Shown here: positions 23,111 through 33,965 of the stretch, one piece after another | Layout: each line of letters opens with the position of its first letter | Numbering within the stretch: position 1 is the stretch's first letter | DNA from: Cricetomys ansorgei | Taxonomy: Eukaryota; Chordata; Mammalia; Rodentia; Nesomyidae | Direction of reading: 5' to 3' | Assembly: GCA_026225945.1 (NCBI GenBank) | Contig: JAMJFZ010003163.1 | Location: 23,065,001-23,129,000 of the forward strand | DNA: 64,000 bases | Made by a program: the position numbers and the translations under genes | Notes under the pieces: model-generated | What the model was told of the DNA's origin: nothing | What the model saw: the letters and a program-made list of their open reading frames with translations, nothing else | Databases searched by the model: none

Positions 23111-23395
23111 CTCATTCTCCAGAATGCTTTTCCATGTGGAAACCACAGTCAACATCAGGTGTCTTCTTCTATTACCCTCTGTCTTTTTCTTGAGGTGAGG
23201 TCTCTCATGAGTCTGGCTTTTGCCATTTCTACTGAAGTGGCTGGCCAGTGGGCCCCTAGGCAACCTCTTTCTGAGATCATAGCACCTCTCCATCTCTCAG
23301 ATCACAGGTGTCCACCAGGGTATCCTTGTTTCTATGTGGGTATTGGGGATCAGACACTGCAGCAGGCACCTGATGATAGGCCAGCCCTGCCATGA
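23111..23395. other. Non-coding spacer, possibly degraded SINE
   Basis: Contains a CACAGGTGTCCACCAGG and GGTATTGGGGATCAGACAC pattern that could be a decayed rodent SINE on the - strand. Not assignable. Confidence 0.3.
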
Positions 23396-23399
23396 TAAT

Positions 23400-23840
23400 T
23401 TTCTTTGAAAAATAGACATCTTAAAATGATCAGCGGTAAGAGCCAATGATGACAGACTAGGATTCTGATTGCAACAATATGTATAATGCAGACAATTTAG
23501 AAATGAACTAAATATTTAACAATATTAAATTGGTTATATAAATATGTTATATTCAGAGCACAGATTCTCTGCGCAGTCACTAAAACTCACTGAGGAATAT
23601 CCCAGCACACGGGAAGATGCTCGTGATGATGAAAGCAGGCTGTATGGCAGTGAACCCCGTCTGATTTCAATTTTGCTAAAAGAAAAGAAAGCAAAATAAA
23701 AGATGTGAATATGAATATTACTGGTGATACTCTTTCGGTAGAAGGTAATTTCTCTTTTGTGGTTTTCTGCGTCCTGCAGATTTTCTGTATTGGCATCAGC
23801 ATGCTTATGCAGATCAGAATAGAACAAATAAGAGGACTTC
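23400..23840 (+). mobile_element. 3' end of an old L1/HAL1-type LINE
   Basis: Order typical of the 3' end of old LINEs: AACAATATTAAATTGGTTAT, a GCGCAGTCACTAAAACTCAC region, then a GAAGGTAATTTCTCTTTTGT and TTTTCTGTATTGGCATCAGC tail. Non-coding remains only. Confidence 0.5.
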
Positions 23841-23844
23841 ATTC

Positions 23845-24165
23845 AGAGATAGGCTATTCAGGAAGAACTGTAGCTATCTGCAGGCTTGTCTGCCATTCCT
23901 CCTTGCCTGAACTTTAATGGCTCAAGGCAACAATCAAGTCACTGTTTAGCACTTAACGCTTCTGAAGGTGTCCAGCCTGTAGCTGAAGGTGTGCGGGAGC
24001 AAGTTCATTAGCTTTTATCTCTCACCTTTGAGTAGCTAGAAGGTTGTGATCCTGTCCCTCCCTGCTATTTCTTGTGATCTTTGAGTTCCTCCACATGTCC
24101 TGCTTGGCTAGCTAGTTGTACATCTTAAATAGAGGCTCAAGGTTCCGAGAAGGAAGTAACAGAAC
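23845..24165. other. Non-coding stretch, no recognised element
   Basis: No gene or clear repeat. Confidence 0.35.
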
Positions 24166-24169
24166 CTGC

Positions 24170-24195
24170 ACGTTTGTGAGCACCGGCACTCCTGG
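24170..24195 (+). repeat. 26-bp exact repeat, copy 1
   Basis: Begins ACGTTTGTGAGCACC and ends CACTCCTGG. The same 26 bases recur at 34318-34343 in the same orientation. After the exact part both copies go on to a similar ACAATGnCC. I recognise no known repeat family in it. Confidence 0.9.
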
Positions 24196-24199
24196 ACCA

Positions 24200-25005
24200 C
24201 AATGACCAAGCAGTCCCAGCCCAGTCCAGAAGAAGAGAACAGATGTAGGAAGCATCTACACATTTGCAGGTATTTTAATGCACTACAACTGCATATTTAA
24301 ACCCCAGAGAAGAACCAAGCCCATCTTACTAGGAGAAAAGAGAACAAACACAGGTGTAGAATTCTCACTTGTAAAAACAGCCAAACATCTCTACACAGGC
24401 TCCTCCTGGTCTATTAATAGATTTGAAGTACTCAGGGAATTGTCCAATGCCACACAACTGCAAAGGAGTGTTTGCGGGACAAAACCTAGTGTATAATCTA
24501 ACAGAATAGAATGGAATGCTCACAGATATTGGTTCCGTGAGCATCAGACTGAGAGCACTTAATACAGATCAGAGCAGTGTTTGTAAAAGGTATCCAACAG
24601 CCCTCAGGTTCATTTCATGGGGCAGCTCCACTGCATGAGAATTCAACTCTTGATGGAGCCCAGGGCAATGCTGTGCAGCTGCTGATGGAGCTGAGAAGTG
24701 GCTGTTCACTGGGATGAAGGCTCTTCCTGGTTTCCAGAAGCCCGCCACTCACTCAATTTGTAGACACAATAGTGTCCCCATTACCCACTGTGCAATACAC
24801 GCCAGGACCCCCAGTGGCTGGATGAACCCAAGGATTACACCAGCCTTTGAATGTGTGGGTGTTTTTCCTGAGTACATGCGCCTGTGATGAGCTTCTGTTC
24901 ATAAAGGAAGCACAGTGAGAAATGACCAATAGCAATAAAACAGAACGGTAACGAATGAGGCCTTTCAAAACTACCCAGCAGTTCCGCCTTTTTATTTAAA
25001 ACACT
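24200..25005. other. Non-coding stretch with a possible MIR remnant
   Basis: A GGAATTGTCCAATGCCACAC segment near 24440 is MIR-like (-). No gene. Confidence 0.35.
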
Positions 25006-25009
25006 TCCG

Positions 25010-25330
25010 GCTTCTCTTTGTCACATCTGAATTTTCCATTCGGGATCACTATGGTACAATCAGAGTGTCTTGAACCGCTACAGATCCTGCGCTGGGAGTC
25101 TTGACGACTGGGACCGCTACAGAAGAATTCGTGGGCAGGTGGGTAACACGGACAGCGGATACTGAGGAGGACGGATGATTCCTGTGGTGGACAGTATCTC
25201 ATCATGTTCCTCAGAATGACACCACACATAGAACTTAGAAGGTCTTTACCTTGGAATTTCCCACTCAAGATTTTTAGACTGCGGGAAATAAAAACCTTGA
25301 GGGAGTGAAACTGCAGGTGAGGGGACGCGG
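25010..25330. mobile_element. Possible DNA-transposon fossil
   Basis: CTCAAGATTTTTAGACTGCG, a GGGAAATAAAAACC stretch and GTGAAACTGCAGGTGAGG recall old TcMar-type (Tigger/MER) elements. This is a tentative call. Confidence 0.25.
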
Positions 25331-25334
25331 CTGT

Positions 25335-26300
25335 GTTGCTAAAAGAGGAGCCATTTCAAACATTCAGACACCGACTGCCCAGGATATTTGCATTGGTGGC
25401 ACCTGAAGTCTAATGCACCGTATGGCTTGAATCTGAAACGTCCCCACAGGCTTGTGGTTTGAATGTGTGGGCCCGGCTAACGGTTCTGGGAGCAGTGGTT
25501 GTTGTCTGGACCAGGTGTTTCCAGGGTCTTAGTGCCTTAAAGAATTGAAAAAAGAGGCTCCCATAGATTGCAAAATTGTAAGGAAACTCTTCAAAAACAA
25601 AGCAAGATCAGATATTCTGCCAAGAGAAACAGCTGAGTGAGAATACACAAGGGCCCTGGTTACTGTTTGGGGGCTTTCTTTAATGGGGTTCAAGAAGGGG
25701 AGGGGTTTGGTTGCCAAAGGGCATAGCATAGGTGGCTCTCTGTTTTGATTGACAGGCTTGGGTTACATAAGCCTTTACTCACCACACAGGTCCTGTCCCG
25801 TTATGCATCTGATTTTAATCATACGCACACCCAACTGCACATAGGTATAAGTTGAAAAGTAAGTTTCTCCCCTAAAAGCCCACAGTTTGCCTAATTGGGC
25901 ATGTATACAAAACTAGTCTTGGCTAGATTCCCTCCCCTTCATTACCATACTTGAATATATCTGGAATATGTTTGAATAGGTGCTACCTAGGAGAGAGGGC
26001 ATTTTGGATGGTTTTCAAAGGGAGGGACAACTTATTCCATTGTTTGGAGTGGAGTATACACGGACACCCCACCTAGTGAGGGTCCTAGGCTGCTTGCTCG
26101 CTAGATGCACTGTTCAGAGGGGAATGTGTGTGCACAGGATACCCGAGTGAGGGTCCAGTGTTAGCAGGACATCCTTAGAAGCCGTATGAGTACAGCCTAA
26201 GCCAAGTGAACTGCAAGTTGCTAAGGTGTTTTCAATGCTTGCCTGACTCAGCTCTATATGGGGAGATGAGGCTTGGCTGGAGGAAGTGGGGCACAGTCTT
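25335..26300. other. Non-coding stretch, possible LTR start near 25450
   Basis: TTGTGGTTTGAATGTGTGGG at about 25450 looks like the start of a MaLR LTR, but the rest is not recognisable. No gene. Confidence 0.35.
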
Positions 26301-26311
26301 CCTTCCTCAAG

Positions 26312-26390
26312 ATCAGTGCTTCCCAACCTCCCTAATGCTATGACCCTCTAATACAGTTTCTCATGTTGTGCTGACTGCCCCCCCCCAGCA

Positions 26391-26430
<40 letters not shown>

Positions 26431-26590
26431 ATAAAATTATTTTCGTTGCTGCTTCATAACTTTAATTTTGCCACTGTTGTGAATTATAATGTAAATATCT
26501 GATATGCAGGATGGTCCTAGGAGACAATTCTCCACCCCCCTCAATGAAAGGGGTGGCAACTCACAGGTTGAGAACCATTGTTCAAGACAT
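26312..26590. mobile_element. URR1-like hAT element with internal (AC)n
   Basis: Resembles the rodent URR1 hAT element: CAACCTCCCTAATGCTATGA, GTTTCTCATGTTGTGCTGAC, CATAAAATTATTTTCGTTGC, TGATATGCAGGATGG and a terminal GGTTGAGAACCATTG (hAT-Charlie-type end). An (AC)n run at about 26396-26430 sits in the middle. A second, shorter copy is at 53818-53965. Confidence 0.75.
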
Positions 26591-26594
26591 TTAT

Positions 26595-27185
26595 TCTGCT
26601 TTTGGTCACAGTGCAACCTGGTCCCGCTACAGAACAAAGGCCTCCTTTCTAACACATCCAGTTCCCTGAATCTTACAGCAACAGCCTTATGCCCAATACC
26701 TGACAAACCGTAATGATAGGGATCCAGGCTAACAGAGCCCAGCAAAGAGGGTCTGGAGAGTGCCGGACGTTCCTACCACTCTGCCAAAAGCTCTTGAAAC
26801 CCAGGAACCATGGAGAGAGGAGCAAACCAGCCCCAAGTGCTCTCTGCCGAGGGCTTCTGTGGGTGGCAGGAGGCACCTTCGCTGGCACAGCTTGGGTAAT
26901 GCGGGAAGTGCCAGGCCCGTCTCGGTTCCCACCACAAGCCTGGAACGCATGTCTTCATTTACTTCTGAAAGCTTCGGGACATTTTCCCTCCCATATGTTA
27001 AACATTAAATGGCAAAGCTGATAGAGACAGGCCCAATGTGACTTTGATTTTTGCATATGCTGAGATGTTCAGCTGGTAGAGGTCCTGGGGAGACCTGGTC
27101 CTCAAAAGAAGCACTCAGAAGTCCCCCTTCCCACCCACCCCCCCACTCCAGGAAAGCCCTGCCCCTCTCAACCTTCAGCAAGCGC
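26595..27185. other. Non-coding stretch, no recognised element
   Basis: Several overlapping frames are open here on both strands (up to 102 codons), with no consistent protein or splice pattern. Confidence 0.4.
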
Positions 27186-27189
27186 AACT

Positions 27190-27360
27190 GCTTTTAATTC
27201 CAAGGGGTTGTTTTCATCTATCATTAATTTTGGCAGTAGAAAAATAACCCTTTGATACCAAAGAAGGCCGGCCTAGTAGGAATTATTATTATTATTAGAT
27301 TAGTAATAGCGGTGGCGATAAATTGGACCAGGCAAGAGTTGATGTAATGGACGCGCCTGG
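27190..27360. promoter_or_regulatory. Candidate conserved non-coding element
   Basis: Short repeat-poor, AT-rich block: TTCATCTATCATTAATTTTG, AAATAACCCTTTGATACC (with a TCF/LEF-like CTTTGAT), an ATT array (27288-27298) and GGTGGCGATAAATTGGACC. Enhancer-like texture only. Confidence 0.35.
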
Positions 27361-27639
27361 CCCTGGTTCATGGCTGTCAGCTCTGCTTAACTGGCCCTCC
27401 ACCCTGGCCTGGGTTAGAAGTATTCTGCGTCCATCTCTTTCCTGCTGAGCTTGTCAGCACCTGGAGAGCACAGGCTTCCTCTTGTTCCCTGTGCCTCCCA
27501 GCCCTCCCTGGCTCAAGCACAGAAGCGATTCCTCCAACACCACACAGGGTGTTCAGTCAAACCTCAGTTCGCTGGAAAGGTCCCGGAGCCAAACTTCGGA
27601 GAGGACCACTCGCAGGAGGGCAGGGCGGATGGAAGGGAT

Positions 27640-27850
27640 GGCTTTGAACGGGAGCATCTCACGGCTTTTGTCTTTAAAGCATACGGTTTACTTTTAATCT
27701 TTTTAAAAGGTAGCTTTACGGAGGCACAATTGACACACAGTGATCGTATACATTTAAAGCGTATACGTGTCTGATGGGGTTGGATGCGTGGTTATGTTCA
27801 CAGAATTATCATCGGCATCACGCCAGGCCGTGGGCTACGCCTTACGGATT
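27640..27850. mobile_element. Old L1 3' fragment
   Basis: Resembles the common old-L1 segment: GGAGGCACAATTGACACACA, ATACATTTAAAGCGTATACG, and ACAGAATTATCATCGGCATC. Confidence 0.45.
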
Positions 27851-27954
27851 TTTAGTGTAACCGCTCCATGTGGCGTTCTCTCCGGACTGGACTGTGTCCC
27901 CGCACCCGGATGAGGAGATGGGAAACACTTCAGACGCTGCACGGAGATCATCCC

Positions 27955-28065
27955 GAGGCCTCATCGGTCATTCATTTGTTCAGTCGCTCAACAAGTGTTC
28001 AACCTTCAACACCCAAGCATCCGAAGTTTTCTAGGCAGTGGGTCTATGACTCCAAGAAACAGCTC
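27955..28065. repeat. Possible L2/MIR-type fragment
   Basis: CATTCATTTGTTCAGTCGCT followed by CAACAAGTGTTCAACC and CTAGGCAGTGGGTCTATGAC recalls the attcattcaacaaatatt module of old mammalian repeats. Confidence 0.35.
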
Positions 28066-28069
28066 CAGG

Positions 28070-29160
28070 GAGGAAGAAAGACAGCCAGGAGACAAGGGAA
28101 CGTGCAGAGGGCCTGAGTCTCTCTGACCCACGACCCTGACCAGGCAAGGAAAGTAGAGCAGGGAAAACAAGTAGTGGAAAGGAGCCAGCCTGCAGAGAGA
28201 CACAGAGAGAGGGGAGGAGGGGAGAAGAGATTCTCAGGAGCCTGGAGAGAATGGGCAAATGGGCAGACATGGGCTGGGAGCTCTCCTGCAGTAACGACAT
28301 GGGATTCACTCGGAAGGAGGTGAGTCTGATTACAGAGGCAGCTTGCTCTGATTTGCATTTTGCCAGCCTCCCTTCTGATTTCTGCCAGGGTTGTAGACCG
28401 AGCGGCTAAGAGAGCACAGGGGGCTGATGTAGTCACTTGACTGAGTGCTGGGACACAGGCTTCGAGTGCAGGGTATGGGGGAAACAGAGTCCAGCCAGAT
28501 GTTGATGCCCGAAAGCCTGTAGGATTTGCTGCTGGGCAGACCGAGGGGAGGGTGGACAGAGAGGAAGGAAAGAGAGGTCAGAGGTCTCCAGGGTCTGTCC
28601 TGAGCCAATGGGATGAGACAAACACACTGCAGTGAGCGGAAGCTGCCTTTAAACCTAGTGACAACGTGAAAGGAACAGCCTGTCTCTGCTGTGGAGAATC
28701 CTCCCTCCGTCCTCCGGAGTTTCTGCCACGCTGACTTAGGACAGACCCATCTCTCCTGGGGACAGATCAAAAAAAGAGGCAGTGCTTTACACACAAAGGT
28801 CAAGACTCATCCTCCCCTGTGAACCACAGGTTCCCCAGATGTGCCTGCTCTGTGTTCAGATCAAGAGTGGGAATTTAGAAGGGGCGTCTGAAGGAGGAAG
28901 CCTGAGAGATTATGACAAAGATGGGGCCCTGTATCCGAAGCATCTCTGAGTGCAGGGACCCAAAGTCTGCATTAAAAGAAGTAGCATTAGGTTCATTATT
29001 GTTAGCACGTGGTCAGAAGATTCACCCTACTAGAAGAAGGAAACACAGAGGAAGAGAAAGTTAGTGAAGAATTTTTCTTGTCATTAAAAGTGATATTAAT
29101 TTTCTATAGGCGAGAACAGCATTACTTAGTATCAGAATCGGTAACCTTACTTTGTGGCTA
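28070..29160. other. Non-coding stretch, no recognised element
   Basis: No gene. Several open frames on - overlap in different frames. A short AT-rich patch at 28975-29110 is repeat-poor. Confidence 0.35.
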
Positions 29161-29168
29161 TTCATTAT

Positions 29169-29194
29169 GCACACACACACACACACACACACAC
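29169..29194. repeat. (AC)n microsatellite
   Basis: About 13 AC units. Confidence 0.9.
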
Positions 29195-29429
29195 TGTGCT
29201 CCCCATCCCCCAGTATCTGAGGGGCATGGCCATCAGAACCTCCCTCGGCTGTTGTCTTACCTCCCTTCCCTCTTGCTGTATGTCCTGATCAGATATTGCT
29301 CTTGCTGTCCTCGTCGTCGTTGTTGTTAACTTGACACAAGCTAGAGTTATCTGAGAAGAACCACAATTGAGAAAGTGCTTCCATAGCATCATGACATTGG
29401 CCTGCGGACAAGCCTGTAGGGCATTTTCT

Positions 29430-29500
29430 TTCCTCCTCTCCCCCCTCCCTTCCTCTGTCCTTTCCTTCCCCTCTCCCTTCCTCCCTCCCTCCCTCCCTCC

Positions 29501-29541
<41 letters not shown>
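29430..29541. repeat. (CCTT)n / (CTTT)n microsatellite
   Basis: Pyrimidine-rich tract of CCCTCCCT and TTTCTTTC units, ending in about eleven TTTC units. It is contiguous with the T-tail of the nested SINE and probably grew from it. Confidence 0.9.
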
Positions 29542-29544
<3 letters not shown>

Positions 29545-29748
29545 TTTTAAAAAATACGTTCAGGTGTTTTAACTGAGTGTACGACTGCGTACCACCTACG
29601 TGCTTGATGCCACAGAGCCCAGAAAAGGGCATCAGATCCTGGAGTTACAGACAACTGTGAGTTGCCTTTAGAATGCAGAGAACTGAACCTGGGTCTGCCA
29701 GAAGAGCAGCCGGTGCTTTTAACTATGGAACTATTTCTCCAGCTCCAT
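29542..29748 (-). repeat. B2/B3 SINE nested in the LTR
   Basis: Reverse-oriented B2/B3: T-rich tail, GATCCTGGAGTTACAGACAA, CTGTGAGTTGCC, GAACTGAACCTGGGTCTGC and a TCTCCAGCTCC end. It splits the 5' LTR, so it inserted after the LTR element. Confidence 0.8.
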
Positions 29749-30031
29749 ATTTTCTTAATTAGGGACTGAAGTGAGAGGGCCCAGCCATTGCGGGTGGTGC
29801 CACCCCTTGGCGTTTGGTCCTGGGATATACAATAACACAGGCTGAGCAGTACTTTTCCATGGTTTCTGCTTCAGTTTCTGCCTCCAGGTTCTTACCCTGC
29901 TTCAGTTCCTGCTCTGACTTCCCTCAGTGATGGACGGTTTCCTCAAAGTGTAAGATGAAATAAACCCTTTTCTTCCTAAGTCACTTTTGGTCATGGTCTT
30001 TATTACAGCAATAGAAACCCTAACTAAGACA

Positions 30032-31274
30032 GAGATTAGTACCAGAAATGGGGTACTGCTGAGATAGACCTGCTGTGTGTTCTTTGGAGGGTTGTAATAG
30101 CATTTGAACATTGGGGTGGAAAACTCATTTAATGCTTAGAGTTCAGTAGATAATTCGGTAGAAGCTCGAAAGATAAAAATGTTGAGAGCAATACAGACAA
30201 TGAAGGCTTAACTTGTGTGCTTTCAGAGGGAAGTTTGAGAGTTCTTTAAAGACTCTATTGGGACTACTTATTTGATATTTTGAATTGAAAATCTGTGGTT
30301 TGGGTCGGCTGGGGCTGAAAGATCATCTGTGATTAAGAAGAGACCATTATCATTGACACAGAATCTTCTAGGAAGTGTTTCCCCGGGGTCAACACACAGG
30401 AGCTATGGTTCAGAGGGGGCCAAAGCCGTACCTTGCGCCAACCGACAAACTTGGAAATGTGTGAGGGTTTCCCAGCTAAACTTGGTAATGTGCAAGCGTC
30501 TCCCAGGTGGGACTGGGTTTGAAGGCATGAGTGGGTCATGGAGAGCAGCTGACCAGTGAGAGACAGGAGAGGCCACTCTTGAAGGTTGCGGCCTCAATTG
30601 CAGTAGGAGGCCCAGGACTGAAGGGGTCATGGAGAGAAGCTGCAGCTTGGCGCTATGTGGCTGTGTCAGAGTCCCTAAAGAGAGCTCAAGAAGGAGATAT
30701 TGGTGAAGGTGCAGCCCATTTGCAGTGGAGACCTCAGCATTTTGGAGAAGCCAGTTCCGTGGGGTGACCATGAAGGGCAGAAGAAGCCATGGACTGCCGT
30801 AAGCCTGAGCCTACCAGAGAAGCCGTGTGTGCTATGGATGGCAGAACCGGAGAAGTGGAGTTGCCAAGGCCCTTTGGAGCCTAGAGGATCATGGGTTGAT
30901 CTCGGACATCAAGCACTGAACTTCTTACACTGTTTAATTTTGGTTTGGGTTTGATCAGATTGTGACTGTGCCCTGGCTTTCCCTCTCAGAATAAAAAAAT
31001 TACTTAACTTATTTTTGATTTTACAGGAGCCCACAGTTAAGAGACATTGGGATTTTATAAAGATTTGTGTAATTTTATAGAGACTTTGGTATTTTAGAGA
31101 GCCTTTGAACTTTGAAAGAGATTTGAGATGCTTTAAAAAGACTGAACTTTTAAAGTGTTTGAATCTTAAAAACTGGGGAACTTTTAAAGTTTGGAATTTT
31201 TTTTTATATGGAGATTGATATTTTTTATGAGATCTTGGGGATGAACAAGAAAGGAAAGGTTACAGTTGCAAAGT
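30032..31274 (+). mobile_element. Internal region of the MaLR-like element
   Basis: Starts with a GAGATTAGTACCAGAAATGG motif directly after the LTR and becomes very A/T-rich with repeated TTTGAACTTTGAAAG-like phrases at the end (about 31010-31240). No frame resembles gag, protease or reverse transcriptase, as expected for a non-autonomous MaLR. Confidence 0.55.
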
Positions 31275-31703
31275 GATGTGTTGTGTGTCAAGTTGGCAAG
31301 AGGTCAATTTTCCCGGTTGGTTCTTTATTTATCATTTGATACAAGCTAGTGTCATCTGAGAAGAAGGAACTGCAACTGAAGAAATGCTTCCATCAGATTG
31401 GCCTGTAGACAACACTGTAGGAGCATTTTCTTAGTTAGCAGTTCATGTGGGAAGGCCCAAAGCATTATGGGTGATGCCACTCCTGGGCAGATTGTCCCAG
31501 GCTGTATAAAAAAGCAGGCTAAGCAATCCATGAGGAGCAAGCCAGTAAGCAGCATTCCTTCATAGCTTCTGCTTCAGTCCCTGCCTCCAGGTTCCTGCCC
31601 TAGTTTTCCTTCATGATGGACTACTATCTAGAAATGTAAGATGAAATAAACCCTTTCTGCCTCAAGTTGCTTTTAGTCATGATCTTAAACCCAATTAAGA
31701 CAC

Positions 31704-31875
31704 TATGATAAACTGGGTGATCGTGGTGCACACCTTGAATCCCAGCACTCAAGAGGCAGAGGCAAGTGGATCTCTGTGAGTTTAAGACAAGCCTGGTCTA
31801 CAGAATGAGTTTCAGGATAGCCAGAGTTACAACAGAAAAACCCTGTCTTGAAAAGCAAAACAACAACAACAATAA
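31704..31875 (+). repeat. B1 SINE
   Basis: Forward B1: GGGTGATCGTGGTGCACACC, ATCCCAGCACTCAAGAGGCA, GACAAGCCTGGTCTACAGAA and AAAACCCTGTCTTGAAAAG, with a CAA-rich tail. It abuts the end of the MaLR-like element. Confidence 0.9.
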
Positions 31876-31877
31876 AA

Positions 31878-32265
31878 AAAGACACTTTGACAAAAAACAA
31901 CTTAAGGGAGACAGGATTTATTTGCCTCACACTCCAGGTTGCAGTTCATCACTGGGGAGAAGCCAAGGCAGCAGGAACTTGAACCAACAGGTCACATTCC
32001 ATCCACAGTCAGGAGCAGTGAATGGATGTATGCTTTCTTACGAGTGCTCAGCTCCCTTCCTCTACTCTTGTACAATCCAGGATCCTCTGACTAGAGTATG
32101 GTGCCACCCAGGGTGGGCAGGTCTTCTCACTTCAGTTAATGCAATGAAGACAATCACCGGACAGACTTGCCCACGGGCTAACCTAATCTAGACCATTCCT
32201 CATTGAGACTCCCTTCCCAGGTGATTCTAAATTGGGTCAAGTTGACAATTAAACTACCCATCACA
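31878..32265 (-). mobile_element. MaLR-type LTR (solo)
   Basis: On the - strand it starts TGTGATGGGTAGTTTAATTG, TCAACTTGACCC, has ACCTGGGAAGGGAGTCTC and ends near AAATAAATCCTGTC. It is in reverse orientation to the 15168 copy. Confidence 0.65.
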
Positions 32266-32500
32266 GATGCCAAAATCTGCAGATGCTCAGGTCTGTTATA
32301 TGAAATGTTCTGGTTCTTTAAATAGAACACTCGTATATCCTCTACATGTTTTCAACCTTCTATAGATGATTTCTAATATCCAAAACAATGTGAATGATGT
32401 GCAAGTGGTTATTACCCTTCATTGTTTAGGGAATAATGACAGGGGGTGAAAAAAACCTGTACATATTCAAAACGAATGCAGTATTAAAATATTTTCAACT
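32266..32500. mobile_element. Tigger-like DNA-transposon fossil
   Basis: GATGCCAAAATCTGCAGATG, CTCAGGTCTGTTATATGAAA, CATTGTTTAGGGAATAATGA and CCTGTACATATTCA follow the order of an old mammalian Tigger/MER-type consensus as I remember it. Confidence 0.45.
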
Positions 32501-33250
32501 CTTAGCTAACTAAGTATTAAGCAAATCTGACAGACAGGGAGGCCCAGCTGCATGTACACAAACACATAGGTGTACATATTCGGACATATATATGAACGTA
32601 AAATATAGAGAATTAACCCAAATTTGAGTAAGTCTTGGTTTTAACCTTTTTATGTTGGTTTGGTAGTATATATCAGTGGTGGGGAAACTCAACATTGTGA
32701 AAGGCCTGGGATTTAGCATCTAGGACTAAAAAGAAAAGAAATTAAGAAATAAATGTGTACCAGCCATGACACTGCACAGAGGCTAAAGCACTTTGACCTC
32801 TGCTGTGATTTTTACATTACCCAGCTTCACCACTAGGGGGTAGCATCTCCCATCCCGTCTCTTCAATTCTTGTTTCTACCTGGAATATGGGCACACTATT
32901 CCGGCAGTAATTTTTGCTGTTGGAAGAAAGATGCAGGAATATGTCCCCTGTGCCAGCAAACTGAGTAGGCGTTCGTCTATTTGAAAGGTGGAGACATTTC
33001 TAAGGAAGCTAAAACAACTTACAGGAGGAACACAGCTGAAAGTGTGCTAATGCTCAATTCCAGGAACCAGCTTGAGATTCTTCTGTGTTCTCCTGTGTAT
33101 CCAGTGCAGCCATTGCATCTACAATGAAAAGAGTCATGAAGGCTTACCTGGTCCTGGAAAGCTTTGCATTCATACGGGTAGAAGGTGCTTACTGGTAATA
33201 AAATTATATCCTGGCTGTTCAGAGTGCACTACCAGCACACAAACACTCTG
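32501..33250. other. Non-coding stretch around a CTCF-like site
   Basis: Repeat-poor apart from a short ATAT-rich patch. See the motif at 32828-32844. No gene. Confidence 0.35.
32828..32844 (+). promoter_or_regulatory. CTCF-like motif
   Basis: CACCACTAGGGGGTAGC is close to the CTCF core (CCACTAGGGGGCAGC type), differing at one core base. It lies in repeat-poor sequence. Binding is inferred from the motif only. Confidence 0.45.
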
Positions 33251-33254
33251 GCAT

Positions 33255-33460
33255 AGGAATGATGACATTTATTTGTTCATTCATTCATTCATTCATTCAT
33301 TTATTCATCTGCTCACAGTGCACATCTGGGGGTTAGAGGACAATTTAGTGGGACCACTGTCTCCTTCTGTCTTTATGTGGGTTTGGGGGTTTGAACACAG
33401 GTCTTGCACAGTAAGGACTTTGCCCACTATTCTATCTCACCCACCCACCCTTTCCTTTTC
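33255..33460 (-). repeat. (CATT)n microsatellite and B2/B3-like SINE
   Basis: A CATT tetranucleotide run (about 33275-33305) leads into a reverse B3-like sequence: GGGGGTTAGAGGACAATTTA, GGGTTTGAACACAGGTCTTG and a TCTCACCC end. Confidence 0.6.
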
Positions 33461-33482
33461 TAAGGGTGTCTCAACTGGTGCC

Positions 33483-33497
33483 AGCACCTAGTGGTTG
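33483..33497 (-). promoter_or_regulatory. Weak CTCF-like motif, reverse orientation
   Basis: AGCACCTAGTGGTTG reads CAACCACTAGGTGCT on the - strand, similar to the CTCF core. With the + strand motif at 32828 it would form a convergent pair 650 bp apart. Confidence 0.25.
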
Positions 33498-33499
33498 CC

Positions 33500-33880
33500 C
33501 CTGAACATGCTCGCTTGGTTATTTCTGATGACTGTCAACAACACGGGAGCTGACAGAATGAAGCCGGTAGCATTGTGTGACTAAGACCGCTAAGAATGAT
33601 ATCAGTGTCAAATGCGAGAGAAATGCAGTTGCCTGCCCTCTGAAACAAGAAAGAAAAATGGTTCCGAGTCTCCCCGGTGAGCCAACCCAGCACCAATGCT
33701 GACTGCTTCCAGCTGCTATGCCGAGCAGCTTTAAGGGTCGGGGGCAGCTTCCCACCCACACCGCCTGTGCAGACAGCTGACAGGCCGTGGTGCTGGCTTC
33801 TGTCAGTCGCTGGGCTTGGGGTTTTATCTGCATGGTCTCCGTTCACAACACCACACTCCTATGGTGGGGGAGCAACCAGC
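33500..33880. other. Non-coding stretch, no recognised element
   Basis: No gene. Overlapping open frames of about 100 codons on - in two frames are shadows without protein similarity. Confidence 0.35.
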
Positions 33881-33882
33881 AA

Positions 33883-33965
33883 TGATTTTATAGCTGAAGT
33901 TGGGAGAGGTTAAGTAAGTTGCCCGTGGTCAAACAGTCAACAGGCATAGATCTGTGTTTCAAAGC
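33883..33965 (-). repeat. MIR SINE core fragment
   Basis: ATAGCTGAAGTTGGGAGAGG, TTAAGTAAGTTGCC and GTGGTCAAACAGTCAAC match the reverse MIR core. Confidence 0.7.

Larger units (their letters stand above)
29318..30031 (+). repeat. 5' LTR of the MaLR-like element, interrupted
   Basis: Aligns in order with the 3' LTR: CAAGCTAGAGTTATCTGAGA, GAAAGTGCTTCCAT, GGCCTGCGGACAAGCCTGTA, GCATTTTCTT; then resumes after the insertion with GGGCCCAGCCATTGCGGGTG and AGATGAAATAAACCC. Confidence 0.65.
29318..31702 (+). mobile_element. Full-length non-autonomous MaLR-like LTR retrotransposon
   Basis: Two related LTRs in direct orientation flank about 1.24 kb of non-coding internal sequence. The 5' LTR (about 29318-30031) has ACTTGACACAAGCTAGAGTT, a GAAATAAACCC polyadenylation signal and a CTAACTAAGACA end. 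It is split by a pyrimidine microsatellite and a nested SINE. The 3' LTR (about 31275-31702) has GTATAAAAAAGCAGGC as its TATA-like box, AATAAACCC and an ATTAAGACA end. The internal part begins GAGATTAGTACCAGAAATGG, resembling MaLR internal sequence, and has no gag or pol frame. Family assignment is from memory; the two-LTR structure is seen directly. Confidence 0.65.

Noticed and set aside
22838..23395. 185-codon frame rich in Thr-His
   Set aside because: Translation of the AC-rich microsatellite.
30032..31274. Possible retroviral gag or pol between the two LTRs
   Set aside because: No long frame or reverse-transcriptase motif. The body is non-coding, as in MaLR elements.
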